A stretch of 64,000 nt of DNA from Tanytarsus gracilentus (lineage: Eukaryota > Arthropoda > Insecta > Diptera > Chironomidae), in contig JAXRKN010000045.1 of assembly GCA_038502055.1 (NCBI GenBank), positions 8,297,501-8,361,500 on the forward strand, written 5' to 3'. Position 1 is the stretch's first letter. The number at the start of each line of letters is the position of its first letter. Shown one piece after another: positions 1-11,300 of this stretch. Position numbers and translations under genes: made by a program. The notes under the pieces were generated by a model. The model did not search any database and was not told the DNA's origin. It was given only the letters and a program-made list of their open reading frames with translations.

Positions 1-104
1 TCATCGTAAAATCCAAAGAAAATTATTTTATGAGACGATCCCTTGAAAATTAATTTTGTGTTAGATTTTTATTTGAAACGATTAAATTAAGTTTTTTAAA
101 AAAG
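1..104. repeat. Direct repeat copy 1 (partner at 1086-1189)
   Basis: This segment matches 1086-1189 in the same orientation with about four mismatches in 104 bases, judged by eye. It begins exactly at the window edge, so it may extend to the left. The flanks differ on the right side, so this is not simply a tandem copy of a whole P450 gene. Its nature (dispersed repeat or local duplication) cannot be settled here. Confidence 0.85.
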
Positions 105-853
105 GTTCGATCTTCATAAATATCTATTGAAATATGAAATAGTAAAAATTTCTTCTTTTTATTTCGTTTTAAAGTGAAATATTTTTCCTAAAAAAATGAA
201 TGAAATGGAAAATTTAATGATGATGATGGTGGTTATGTGAGTTATGGCAAACTCCAATTTCTGTGCGCAGTGTTGGAGAAAAAGAATAAATTGAAATTTA
301 ATTTTAAAATCTCTTCTTAATTGACGCGTAATTTACTTTCGATTTCTAATAAAATTTTTCCTCCTTTCTATTGGCTGAAAAAAATAACAAAAAATTTAAA
401 ATGTAGGTAAAAAATAATTTTTAGCAGACTTTTTAATTTCATTGCAATTTTAACGCATAAAAAATTCAACAAACCACTACTCAACTCCTCTGTTACCCAT
501 GTCAGCCCCATAATATCTAAAGACTGACCTTGTGCTTTATTTTAGCGGCAAGAAGAAAAATGTGAGCAACAAATGTAACCGACTGTATCAACTCTAAATA
601 AATGTGACTCAACGACGCGAACGTGTGCGCAAAATAATTTTCCTCTCCTCTCACTTACGATCTCACTCACTTGCAGTGCGCTGAAAATCCATAGACATAA
701 CAGTTGATCTTCAGTCGTCGAATGAGCCGGCTGATATCCAAAATCGCGCGAGTAAAATTTATTAAGTGATTTTTTCAAAAAGATGAGCGTAAAGATTTAC
801 GGAAGTTAAAAAAATAGATAAATAAAATATCAACAAAATATTTCTTTCTAAAA
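105..853. other. Upstream region of the P450 gene
   Basis: No coding exon is visible. The stretch is AT-rich and should hold the P450 promoter and 5'UTR. A possible arthropod-type initiator (TTCAGTCG) occurs near 712-719, about 140 bases before the start codon, without a convincing TATA box at the expected distance. The initiator call is weak. Confidence 0.35.
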
Positions 854-3800
854 ATGGGAGTGGTATTTGTTTTTCTCATTTTTCTCACGATAATCACGGC
901 GATAATGTGTCTTATGCAGAACTATCGCAAGATTATGCTAAATATTCCTGCACCTCGTGCGTTACCTTTGATAGGCCACGCGCACTTAATGATTGGATTA
1001 AACAATCAAGGTTTGTAAAAGCATTAAAAAATTTCATCATTTGTTCAATAATAATAGTTTAATTAAGAGAGAGTGAATTTTGGTGTCATCTTAAAATCCA
1101 AAGAAAATTATTTTATGAGGCGATCCCTTGAAAATTAGTTTTGTGTTGGATTTTTATTTGAAACGATTAAATTAAGTTTTTTAAAAAAGTTGTGAATTCA
1201 TTAAATCAAATAACTTTAATTCAACCCAATAAAATTATGAAGAAAATTAGCTGTTTAAGCATGCTGAACAAAATGAATGTCAAGTTCATTGCCGAGGAAT
1301 AATTTTTATAAATGGGCAAAAAATAAAAAGCCGCTTCTATTTTTTGGGACTCGTTAAGAATTTTTCCATTCATACCTCCTCAATTGTCGAGAGTTTCCTA
1401 TTAAAGAGCTTTTGATAATTAAAATTCCATTAAGTCACATTTGTGTACAAAAAATATTAGATTTCACGTGACCTTCAAAGCTAGATTCTGCATATTTTAT
1501 TACGTTCTCAAGTCACACTTTTATTTTCGTTACAGAACAGCTTGAGTTGATTACTCAATTATGTCACCTCTATCCAGGTTTGGTGAAGATTTGGTTTTTG
1601 CATATTCTCGGAATTCTCGTCAACAGTCCCGAGATTATTCAGAAAATTTTCAACTCGGAAATTTGCATGGAGAAGCCTTATATTGCATATAAGCTATTTA
1701 ATCTTGACAATGGTTTATTATCATCAAGATACAACCGATGGAAGCACGATCGTCGTTTTTTCAATAATTCATTTAAAATCTCCACACTCCAAACTTTCAT
1801 TCCGATTTTCATTGAAACAGCTGATAAGCTCATACAAAACATTTCTCCCAACATCGATGGCAGACCTTTCAACATACTCGACCATACCATTCGATGCACT
1901 CTTCAGATGATTTGTTCAACCTCATTAGGAATGAGAATTTCTGATTCTGAAAATGATGCGACATTCAATAAAGTTTTTCATGCTGTGGAATTGTGAGTAT
2001 TTTTAATCATCAAATGTTTAAAGTGTCGAATTTATAAATGAGTGCCAATCAAAAGGGGGTCAGTTGTAAAATTGGGTCACCCTATAGACAAAAACGAATT
2101 GAACAGAAAACGAGAGCAATAAAATTAACAGTTTAATTATAGTGACAGAAAAAAACATGAAAAAGAAGTGAGATCTAAAAAATGTGTTGTGTAACGTAAT
2201 ATTCAAACGCCCCCAAAGTGTGGCGAAAAAGATTAATTTACTTTAAAATGTTTTATTCATTAAGAAGAAGATTTGTCAAAAAATTGAAGCCATGGAAAAT
2301 TTCTTGAGATATTAAGTCACGAAAAAAAACAGAATGGCATTGGCAAAAGACAAAAATGATGTTACTAAACGATACACCATTGTAAAAATTAACCTGAATT
2401 GTTTTATAACTTTTTATTGTGCGCCATTTAAACCCGTTGAAAATTTGTGCTGAAAATCTATTTATTGCAATAAAATTTTTTTCAATTTCAGCACCTCCGA
2501 ATCATGTGCATTACTTCAAAATAAACCCTACGTCTATCCCGACACAATCTACAAATTAACACCTCGTTATTGGGAAAATCGTAAGCAAGGTCAATACTTG
2601 TCTGATTTTCATCAGAGAATTATCGATGAGCGGCGTGAAATTTTGGCGAATAACAACAATGTGAAAGACAGTAAAGTTGACGCTGGTTACAGCATTTTCA
2701 TCGATCACATTCTCAACAATCCAGGAATGTTCACAGATGGAGAAATTCGCGATCATGTAATCACGGTGTTATCTGCTGGTGAGTAATTATGTGTGACAAT
2801 TATCTAATAGTTGGAGTATGAACTGCGATAAAGTTGGTGTTAATTAGGGAGACAATTTATAGTTGGGGAAAATTGATCAATTTTAAGAACAAATATTTTA
2901 ATTTTTATGAACAAAATTTGTGAAGTTTTTAGCTAAAACTAGCGGATGATTTGCTCAGTCAAAATTCAACTCATTGAGGAAAAAACGTTAATTAAAAATT
3001 AATTTTTATTCTTTTGACAAATTTTGCGATAATCTGTGTATCGACCTCTTAATAACTGCTTAATAAATCATTGTTCTTTTTTTAAAATCGCAATTTTTAA
3101 AAGCTAAATATTGTTTTTTGCCATGCTGACCTTCAAAGTTGTTAAGAGAACATATTTTTTTGATGATGCAAAGCCGAACCTATAAAAAGTCAAGAAGCTT
3201 TATTGGGACATCCGTTTCACGTCGCGTTGAGATGATGATGAGTGAATTAAAGTTATTTAAAGTCTGTTGATTTTTATTTAATTTTATGAAGGTTCTTTCA
3301 CCACCGGTGGTAATGAAAAACTAATATGAGCTCTAAATTGCAAAAAGTCATTGATGAGTAAATTAGATGCTTTATTAATTATTTTTGAAATAACTAGAGA
3401 GCTAAACATTACTTTTGATCAAAAAATACTTTTTAATGTTGATAGACACAAAAAATCAATTAATTTTTAATTTTTAAATAATTTTTTTTCGGAAAAATTA
3501 CTTTCAAAATTTTAATCTTGACCCTAGAGAATTTTATGTCATAAACTTCTTTTATTTTAATTAAAAAACCGCATGGTTAAAGCTCAAATCATTTATTAAC
3601 GTCAACTTATCCGGCTACCTTTTACTCGGCCTACCAATGATCATCAATTAATTACACTTTCCACAATTGTTTTTTATTCAAGCAGATAAATTTCAAAGTA
3701 AAAAAATTAATTGTAAATTTTCATCTCTTAATTCTCGTTATAGGTTATGAGACGTCAGGTGAGTTTCCTCGTTTTTTTTTGTTAATTGACGACACTCTTG

Positions 3801-5145
3801 CCATAAACTGTTATTTACGATTTTAATTAGCAAAGCCATGCGAAGGTTATTCAAGAAATTTTTTGTGTTAAATGAAGTTTGATAACAATAATTTAAAAAA
3901 ATAACAAAAATTTGATAATTTCGCACATTTTAGATTGTCAAATGTTATGTAACAAAGAGAATGTAAGAAAGTGCATCAGTTAAAAAATGACTCTTTTATT
4001 AAATTAATCAAAAATCTGGCATAAATTCAACATTTTTTGCACTCTAAAATTCGAATGCAACTTTCGCTTATAGAAGCAACTTTTACTTAATTGCATCAAT
4101 CCAAAAAAATATTTGATACAAAAAATATTTTAAGACTGATAAATTTGCAGACAAAAATTAAAAAAAAATTGTTCAACAATCGAATCTTTCGTTTCATAAC
4201 GCCTTCTTTACGCTATCAATTCGCAATCTTTTACTCAAGATGAAGACAAATTGCGGAACCTTTCACTAATTTTTTCCTTTATGCAAAATTTCACACGTAA
4301 TTATTGACATTCGAAAAGATTAAACATTTTTTAGGTAAAGATATCCAAAAGTGCAATGAACGTTGCAAAAATTAACCTTGAAGGTTTTGTTAGTAAAATT
4401 TAAAAAGGGGTGGACACTAAAAAAGACAATAAAAAATATTTGTTTAAAATTAATTAAATTCAATTTTTAAAAACAAATAAAATTCGAGTGTCCATTCAAT
4501 AACAAGAGTAAAGTTCTTTGACCACCAACATGATGAGTCAAAAATTAACAAATAAAATTATTTTCGAATTCATTCACAGCAACGGCAACGGCACACACAA
4601 TTTTACTTTTGGCACAGCATCAGAATGTACAAAATAAACTCGTTGAGGAAATCAATGAAGTTTACGCGTTAGACGATGAAATTACGTTTGAGTCGCTTGG
4701 CAAATTGCAATACATGGAGAGGGTTATCAAGGAGTCACTTCGCATTGCGCCAGTCGGTCCAGTCATTTTTAGAGAAACAATGGAAGACTTTGAAATAGAA
4801 AAGGGCTTAATTATTCCAAAAGGAACGACATTTGTTGTAAATATTTTTGCTCTACATCGCCGCAAAGACATTTGGGGTGAAAATGCTGACCAATTTGATC
4901 CCGACAACTTTTTGCCAGAAAATGTCGCCAAAAGACACACATGCAGTTTCATTCCATTCTCGACTGGACGAAGGAATTGCATTGGACACCGATATGCCAT
5001 GCTATCAATGAAAATTATTCTTCTTAAGCTATTAAGAAATTTTAAATTTTCAACTGATATTAAATTTGAAGATATTCGCTTCAAGGCAGTCCTGACTCTG
5101 AAACTTTGCGGAGATCATCTGGTATCGATAACAAATCGATATTAA
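854..5145 (+). CDS. Cytochrome P450, CYP4 clan (CYP313/CYP325-like)
   Basis: Microsomal haem monooxygenase; the substrate is not predictable. Five exons: 854-1010, 1536-1992, 2492-2778, 3744-3758 and 4580-5145, giving 493 aa, a normal CYP4-clan length. All junctions are GT-AG and keep frame. Residues 1-20 form an N-terminal membrane anchor, followed by a proline-rich hinge (NIPAPRALPLIGHAH). The I-helix oxygen-binding motif AGYETSATATAHT is completed only by the 15-nt fourth exon. The K-helix ExxR (KESLR), the PERF-region FDPDNFLPEN and the haem-binding loop PFSTGRRNCIG, with the axial cysteine, are all intact. The start ATG follows AAAA and precedes the anchor directly. A polyadenylation signal lies at 5230-5235. 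Assignment to the CYP313/CYP325 group rests on family resemblance from memory; the CYP4-clan call is firmer. Confidence 0.93.
1086..1189. repeat. Direct repeat copy 2 (in P450 intron 1)
   Basis: This is the second copy of the 104-bp segment at the left edge of the window, about 96% identical by eye. It lies wholly inside P450 intron 1 (1011-1535). Confidence 0.85.
3744..3758 (+). other. 15-nt microexon of the P450 gene
   Basis: The exon is bounded by an acceptor (TATAG) and a donor (GTGAGT). It adds exactly five codons' worth of sequence between phase-1 borders. It turns the upstream ...GCT G and the downstream CA ACG... into AGYETSATAT, supplying the Tyr-Glu-Thr-Ser of the conserved I-helix motif. 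Skipping it would keep frame but delete the acid and threonine used in proton delivery. The flanking introns are 965 and 821 nt. Confidence 0.9.
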
Positions 5146-5229
5146 AATTTTGATGAATTATAATTTAAGTGATTCTTTATTAAAAATATTACCTCAACTG
5201 AATGATGTCCATTATACAAAAAGTCTTTG

Positions 5230-5235
5230 AATAAA
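5230..5235 (+). promoter_or_regulatory. Polyadenylation signal of the P450 gene
   Basis: Canonical AATAAA 85 bases after the P450 stop codon, followed by a T-rich stretch. Confidence 0.6.
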
Positions 5236-6162
5236 ATAAGTTTTGTTTTTTAAATTTAAAATTTAACGCCTTTATTTGCTTAAGAATTTGTGTACCTTAG
5301 AAATTTCACATTGATTACGAGACACGTGAATTTTTTATGGAAAGTGGAAAAAATTCCCCATAATACCATGAGATCGACAGAGGTGGTATACGTCGATAGG
5401 AAAAAAAATCGAAAGCATTACACATTAAAAAAGCGTAAAGTTTTCAAATTAAATCAACATGACAATTACTCACTTTTACTTTCGGAGGTAATTTCAGTTG
5501 AAGAAAAAAAGTGAGCGCATGATTTTTCGAATTCTACTAGCGAAAAAAAGAAGAGAGAATTATGAAAGAGATGATTTGTTGATTTTTTTTTGTAAACAAA
5601 ATGCAATTTAATTGTGTAATTAAGACAGTTCAAGGAGATTAAAAATTATAAGATTTCGGATTCGGAAATTTCAGTTGAAAAAAAAACAAATCCCTCATTT
5701 AAGTCACAATAACAAAAACGTTAATTGGATACTACGCAAATGATACAAGAAATCCCAAATTAAAAATCTCGTGAGTTCTAAAAATCCCAAACGAGTGTTA
5801 AAAATATCACGAGTATGGAAAAGATGATCATGCAGAATTACATAAAAATTGAATTGACAAGTTGTTTGCCTCGTTGAATACCACAAACGGCAAACATGTC
5901 TACAGATTTAGCTCGCATGTTCTCGTTATTCTTTTTTATATCGGTTTCAGTTGTAAAAAAGCCATTTAACGTATCTTATTTAATTTAATGAGTATATAAA
6001 AGGGACTGGTTGGACATTAAAAAAATAACTTTGATGTCATTTTCAGAGTTTGTGTTTAATTTTGTAGGACTAATTGAAAATTTTAATTAAATTAAATTAA
6101 CTAAATTCTAATTTAAAAAATGATAATCTTTATTATTTTTATTTATTTAAAAATATTATAAA
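5236..6162. other. Intergenic region with an orphan TATA-like motif
   Basis: No gene is supported here. Short open frames have no recognisable content. A strong TATA-like box (TATATAAAAGG) occurs at about 5993-6003 on the plus strand but no plus-strand gene follows. A short motif, TTTCAGTTG followed by a purine run, recurs near 5492, 5669 and 5945. Polyadenylation signals for the downstream minus-strand NPC2-like gene lie near 6129-6134. Confidence 0.4.
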
Positions 6163-6766
6163 TTATCTCTCAATTTTGATGCGAGTTTTGAAACAGCACT
6201 TTGGCTCTCCTGCTTTTCTCATCAAAAATCTCACTGAAAAAGATCCCTAAAGAAAAGAATTAAATAATTAAAGCTAATTAAAATTAAATACTGACCCTTG
6301 GATATTGGGGTGTAAGTTTTACAGCAAAATTATATGTCGTAGATACAAAACTTTGAACTGGACACGGCATATAATTGCAAGCATTTCCATCCATACCAGG
6401 CCATTGAACTTCAACAGGAACTGTCGTGTAAGCGAGCATTGTCAAATCATCACCATCAAAATCGGGAGTGAATTCGATTGAAATTGAGGCATTTTCATTT
6501 CTCCTCAATTTGCACTCCGATGCAGAGTTGGGCTCTTTACGGCATCCCACAATTTCGACTTTGTGAATTTTACAGTTTTTCGAAGCTGATAAAAATTCAT
6601 TTCAAATATCAAAGGTCAATTTGATAATGCGATTAGTCATAATTTCATGTTAATTACCTTCATAAAATTCATCATTGTCGGTGCAGGGCCCAAAGGACAT
6701 TTCGGTTGAATTTACAAGAATTCCAAAAAATGGAACCAGAATCAAAACTACTAAATAGAACTTCAT
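6163..6766 (-). CDS. NPC2-like ML-domain lipid-binding protein A
   Basis: Secreted carrier of the MD-2/NPC2 (ML) family, which binds sterols or other lipids in a beta-sandwich pocket. Insects have expanded sets acting in gut, immunity or chemosensation. Three exons on the minus strand: 6766-6658, 6585-6296 and 6246-6163, giving 160 aa. A signal peptide covers about residues 1-20. Paired cysteines follow the ML pattern: FGPC near the mature N-terminus, NCKIH, GC, EC, then NACNYMPCPV and a C-terminal PKCCF. The core motif FTPDFDGDD is shared with the neighbouring gene at 7196-7716, so the two are tandem duplicates. Unlike that neighbour it has a second intron between PR and GSF. The ligand is unknown. 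Confidence 0.9.
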
Positions 6767-6839
6767 GATTTTACGTCTATTAAAGATGAACAAAAACTTT
6801 AGACTAAATCAATCTCAGAAGAAAATATTTCAAATTTTT

Positions 6840-6847
6840 CTTATCAG
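6840..6847 (-). promoter_or_regulatory. GATA-type site upstream of NPC2-like A
   Basis: On the minus strand this reads CTGATAAG, about 75 bases before the start codon. The neighbouring NPC2-like gene has the same core in a similar context (7866-7873). In insects GATA sites upstream of gut and fat-body genes are common. The match is short and could be chance in AT-rich DNA. Confidence 0.35.
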
Positions 6848-7195
6848 CTAATTTAAGAATTCCGAGAGAGTTAAATCATTTCGAGAGAATCTATTTTTAA
6901 ATATTTTTGCTTTTTATCGCTAAATTAATGTTTGAGCACTTCGAACAAATTTTTGAGATTATTGCATTTAAAAAGTGATGACATAATGTTTGAATTAAAT
7001 TTTATTCAAAAGTTTTATTTTTGTACACTGCACTTCTTGAATTAAGCTCAGTGAGCTTTAAATATTAGCTGAAAAATCTAAGAAAAATCCATACAAATGT
7101 TTTATGACTCACAAAAATCAAATCGAAGCTTTTTTTTATTTGACTCTAAATTTTTAACAAATGACATTTTTTCGCCTGATCTTCGCTCAGAAAAA

Positions 7196-7716
7196 TTAAT
7201 TTTTGACAATCTTGAATTTATTTTCAAAGCAGCACTTATTTTCTCCATTTTGCTTCATTCTCCATTGTACGGAAAAAATTCCTGTTGGCTTTTTTAAATC
7301 AACTAAAACATTAAAGGTATAATTTTGATTGACTCCACTTGTAACTGGACATTGCATAAAGTTGCAAGCGTTTTTGTCCATTCCTTCGAATTTTACATCT
7401 CTATTTGCAATATTTGTAAAGGCCAACATCTCGATGTCGCTTCCATCAAAGTCGGGTGTAAAATTTACGTTCATGAAATATTCAGTGCCTCTAATGAGTT
7501 TACACTGATTTAGCCTATCAACAGTACATTGATCCACAGTGACCTCGTGAATTTTACATTCTGAAAGTTTAGAAAATTAATTTATGCCGAAAAAAAGAAA
7601 TTAACAAGACACAAACTTTCATAACCTTCTCCGCATCCTTTTATTGGAATTTTTTCGTGAGCACATAAAATTGTTGCAATTAGAGAGCAAAATAAAAGCA
7701 CAAGGTACGACTTCAT
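7196..7716 (-). CDS. NPC2-like ML-domain lipid-binding protein B
   Basis: Second secreted ML/NPC2-family protein, in tandem with and about 430 bp upstream of gene A. Two minus-strand exons, 7716-7626 and 7560-7196, give 151 aa. A hydrophobic signal peptide (about residues 1-20) precedes GCGEG. The ML-family pattern then follows: ECKIHEV, DQCTVDRLNQCKL, FTPDFDGSD, KNACNFMQCPV and KCCFENKFKI near the end. The central block is clearly similar to gene A, but the C-terminal intron of A is absent. The role is expected to be lipid or sterol transport; the ligand and tissue cannot be read from the sequence. Confidence 0.9.
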
Positions 7717-8306
7717 CTTGACAAAATTAATAATCGACTAAAGCTATTTTGAGTTTTTTTAAAATTTATATTTATTCTGCTTTGGTGATTTCTCGCTCTC
7801 TCAATCTCATTTCGAACTAAAACATTTATAATTCTCAAAAGATTCTTTAAATGAGAAAAATTAATCTTATCAGTTAGTCTGAAAAGTCAGATGCACAAAA
7901 AATTAATTGTTTTATATAAATAATCGAAAGATTAAATTTATGTGTAGACTTAAAATGCTAAAATATGAATTAATTTATTTACACTATGAAATAAACTCAA
8001 AATGTGCGAATCTACTTTCTATATCTCACATTGCACATTTCCGGCCATCTTAAAAATTAGATTAAATAAATTTTTAATCTCATCTGATGGTTGTCATGTG
8101 AATTTTTAACACATTTACCAGTTCTTAAAAGTATTAAAAAAAATTAATGAATTTTAATGTTAAGTGAGGATTAAATAAAATTAATTTTAAATACAATTGA
8201 AAACATAAAATTTAAAAAAATATTTTTAACGAATTGTTCTTGACGGCATTTATAAATCAGCCCCTCACCATACAATTAGCACAACAACTTCATTTAATTT
8301 CACCAA
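7717..8306. other. Intergenic region between NPC2-like B and the SAM-domain gene
   Basis: AT-rich and non-coding. It holds the promoter of NPC2-like B on the minus strand, including a TATA-like AATATAAATT about 50 bases upstream of the start and a CTGATAAG site at 7866-7873. Nothing else is recognisable. Confidence 0.4.
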
Positions 8307-11300
8307 TTACACAATGGCTAATGTCTTATCTTTAATGAGTGAAATTTGCGCTTCCTGTAAAATTCTTAAGCGTGGTCCAAGTGGAACGCCAAGTTTCTGC
8401 AATCGCTCTTCACCAAGGTAAGGCAGTTCAATCATTCCGACACGCTCCTTCTCAAAAAGCACTGCGTATTTCTAAAAAGTTCAAAAATAAAATATTTAGT
8501 CACGATTTTATTGAAAGACATCAAAACTCACCTCATATCCAAGTTTTTTCAAGAATAATCTCATCAACGGTGGATCTTCGCCGAAAAATTTCGTGAGTTT
8601 CTTTACACGTTTTGGGTTCGTTAAATTTGGTCCATCTGCCGTGTCATTGCCGTGATCACCTGATTTGTTATGGAATTGCTGTTGACCACGATAATTGACC
8701 TCTTGACGAAGCTGATCGAGTTCCTGCATGACAAGATGTTGAGAGCGCATCTCGCTCGAGAGATGAGCCACACTTCTAGCCAATGTCACGACGTGTGATT
8801 CAAGTCGTTGGAATCTTTTGTTGATTCCCTAAAGAAATTAATTTAAATTTATTAATTTGAAAAAATTACAAATATAATTTTTACCTTAACATCGCGAACT
8901 TTTCTTCTGTCGTCATTTCGTCTTCGATCTCTTATTGGTCGACCGCTAACCGAGCTCGATGGTAAAGATGATAAGCTTCCTTGACGTCTTCGAGCATGTC
9001 TAAGATGATTTGTACCACGAGAGCCGAGCATTTTAAGCACCTCACTGTACATAGTTTCAAGACCTTCCAGTTGTGATTTGATGTGTCTTAAGCCTTGCGT
9101 ATCTGTCTCTGAGTCGCTAACGGATTGACCGGCACCCCATGGTCCACCAAGCAGCGAATCTAAATCCAATGAGCGTGTAGTTGTTGATGTCAAATCATCG
9201 AGTCCGAATACTAAAAAAATTAATTTATTATCGCCATAAAAATTATCTTCGGCAAATCTCACAATGTCTCTTCATTAATGATTGCTCTTGTTTTTTCGAT
9301 ATCATCGATGACTTGATTTGTTCCGTGCCTACGCCACCACGTTTTTGCAGCAGTGAGCCAGCGATTCCGCGTGATGGTCCAATGAATTTATTTTTTCCGG
9401 GTCGATTGTAGCTGTCAGTTCCATATTCTGGCTTTTTCATCTAGAACGAAAGATAAGAAGAGAGAGAGAATAGAAAGATTTACGAATTGAGATTGAGTCG
9501 TGTGTAAGAAGGAGATTGGGTAAAAAAGATAGTCACCTGCGGAGCTGATTGTTTACTTGAATTTCCCTTATTTGTAATCGTGTTGCTGCTCGTCGTATTT
9601 TTATTGGTATCGTTGGTATGTTGAACACTATTGTCTGGTGAAATCGGAGGTAAAGGTGGTGAGATGGAAGAGAGACTGCCGGAAATTGTGCTCTCGGGTC
9701 TTAAGTTTAAGGTTTGAATTCCTGGCTCGAGAATGTGTCTCAGTTCAGCATCGACAATATCAATCCATTCGCTGTCGTTTGACTTTGGACGTGATTGCGG
9801 AACTGGTGTATCTGAGTGGTCGGGGCTTGTGTCAAGTGCTTTACGTCCGCTCGAATAAGCGGCCGAGCCTCGACCTGAATCTACATTTGAACTATGATTT
9901 CCACTTTTATCGTAATCAGAGCTTGCCGCTGACCCCGGCACTTTCTGTTCGGGTGTCGGTGTGGAAGTTTTAGCTTTCATTTCAGGCTTTGGTGGATGCT
10001 CATAGTCGGGCACTCTCTTGACTTGATGATTAGGTTTCGCAGGTGGAATTGGAGGAATTTGCTTTTCTCCTTTTTGACACAGCACCGGATGTTCTTGATT
10101 GCCAAATGAGGCTCGAGTGTTTTCTTGATTGCCTCTCTGCAAGCCATTCCACTGCTCAACTTCTTGACGATTTAAATCCACTTTTTGTGTGGTATAAACT
10201 CCATCGGGTATGCCAGCCTGATAATGTTGCTGATAGTGTCCATTCGATATTATTTGTTGTGACTGAGCCATCGAGCTTCTTTTCATGTAATTTTGCTGCT
10301 GTTGATGAAGTATTTGTTGAGCTGGTGTCTCAACGATTGGTCTTTGATTTTGTGCTCGCCACATTTGTTGCTGTTGCTTCGTTGCAAATCCACCATCATC
10401 GGAATCTGTTACGTCAATATTAGCAAGCGATCCACGCCTATCCTCTGACTGATGTTCCCTTAGTGGTAAATTTAACTGTGGCTGCGAGGCCGCTCGATGT
10501 TGATGTATGGAAACACGCGTAGTAGCTGATGGATATTGTTGTTGCGGCTGACCATTAACGTCTATTTGTTGCTGAATTACAGTCGAATCTCGCATAATTT
10601 GTCTGTTACTGTTCCACTGCTGATGAGCATTTGTTTGATGATTAATCGGTGTGTTCCACTGCTGTTGTTGTTGAACGGTTTGATGAACTTGAATGTGCTG
10701 TTGCATTAAATTATAGTATGGAGTGTTGGCGTGCAGTTGTTCTTCATTCTGGTAATTTTGCGATTGCTGATGAATCGCAACATTATTGAGCTCTTCCGGT
10801 GACATTTCAAGTGAGTCCTTTTTAAATTTCGACGAAATTAAATCTTTTAGTGTGTGGTAAGTTTTAGTGACTGCATTTTTTGAATCTCGACTATCTCGAC
10901 CGGCCATTTCCCTTTCAGCTAGTGCCGTCACATCCTCTGGCATTCGAGTCGGTGCTCGAGGAACTGCGCCTGTCATCATTGACTTTTCCTGTGAGCCGTT
11001 ATGAGGATTCTAGAGTGAGAAAAATAATTTAATGAAAAAAAATCGCACAGATGTGTCTAGTGTAATTTTTTTAATTTATGCTGTGAAGAAACTTGCACTG
11101 ATTTTATTAAATGACTATTTTTATGATCCCCTTCCTCCGATAGAGTTATTGTCATCATTTTATTCTCCCGTATGCAACATGAGAAGGTTATAAAAAGTAG
11201 CAGAGAGAAAGAAAAGTTAAACATATGAGAGGTAAGTAAAATGAGATGATATTTACATTCTTCTTTGCAGCCGAGCCATTTAACATGAATGGTACATCCG

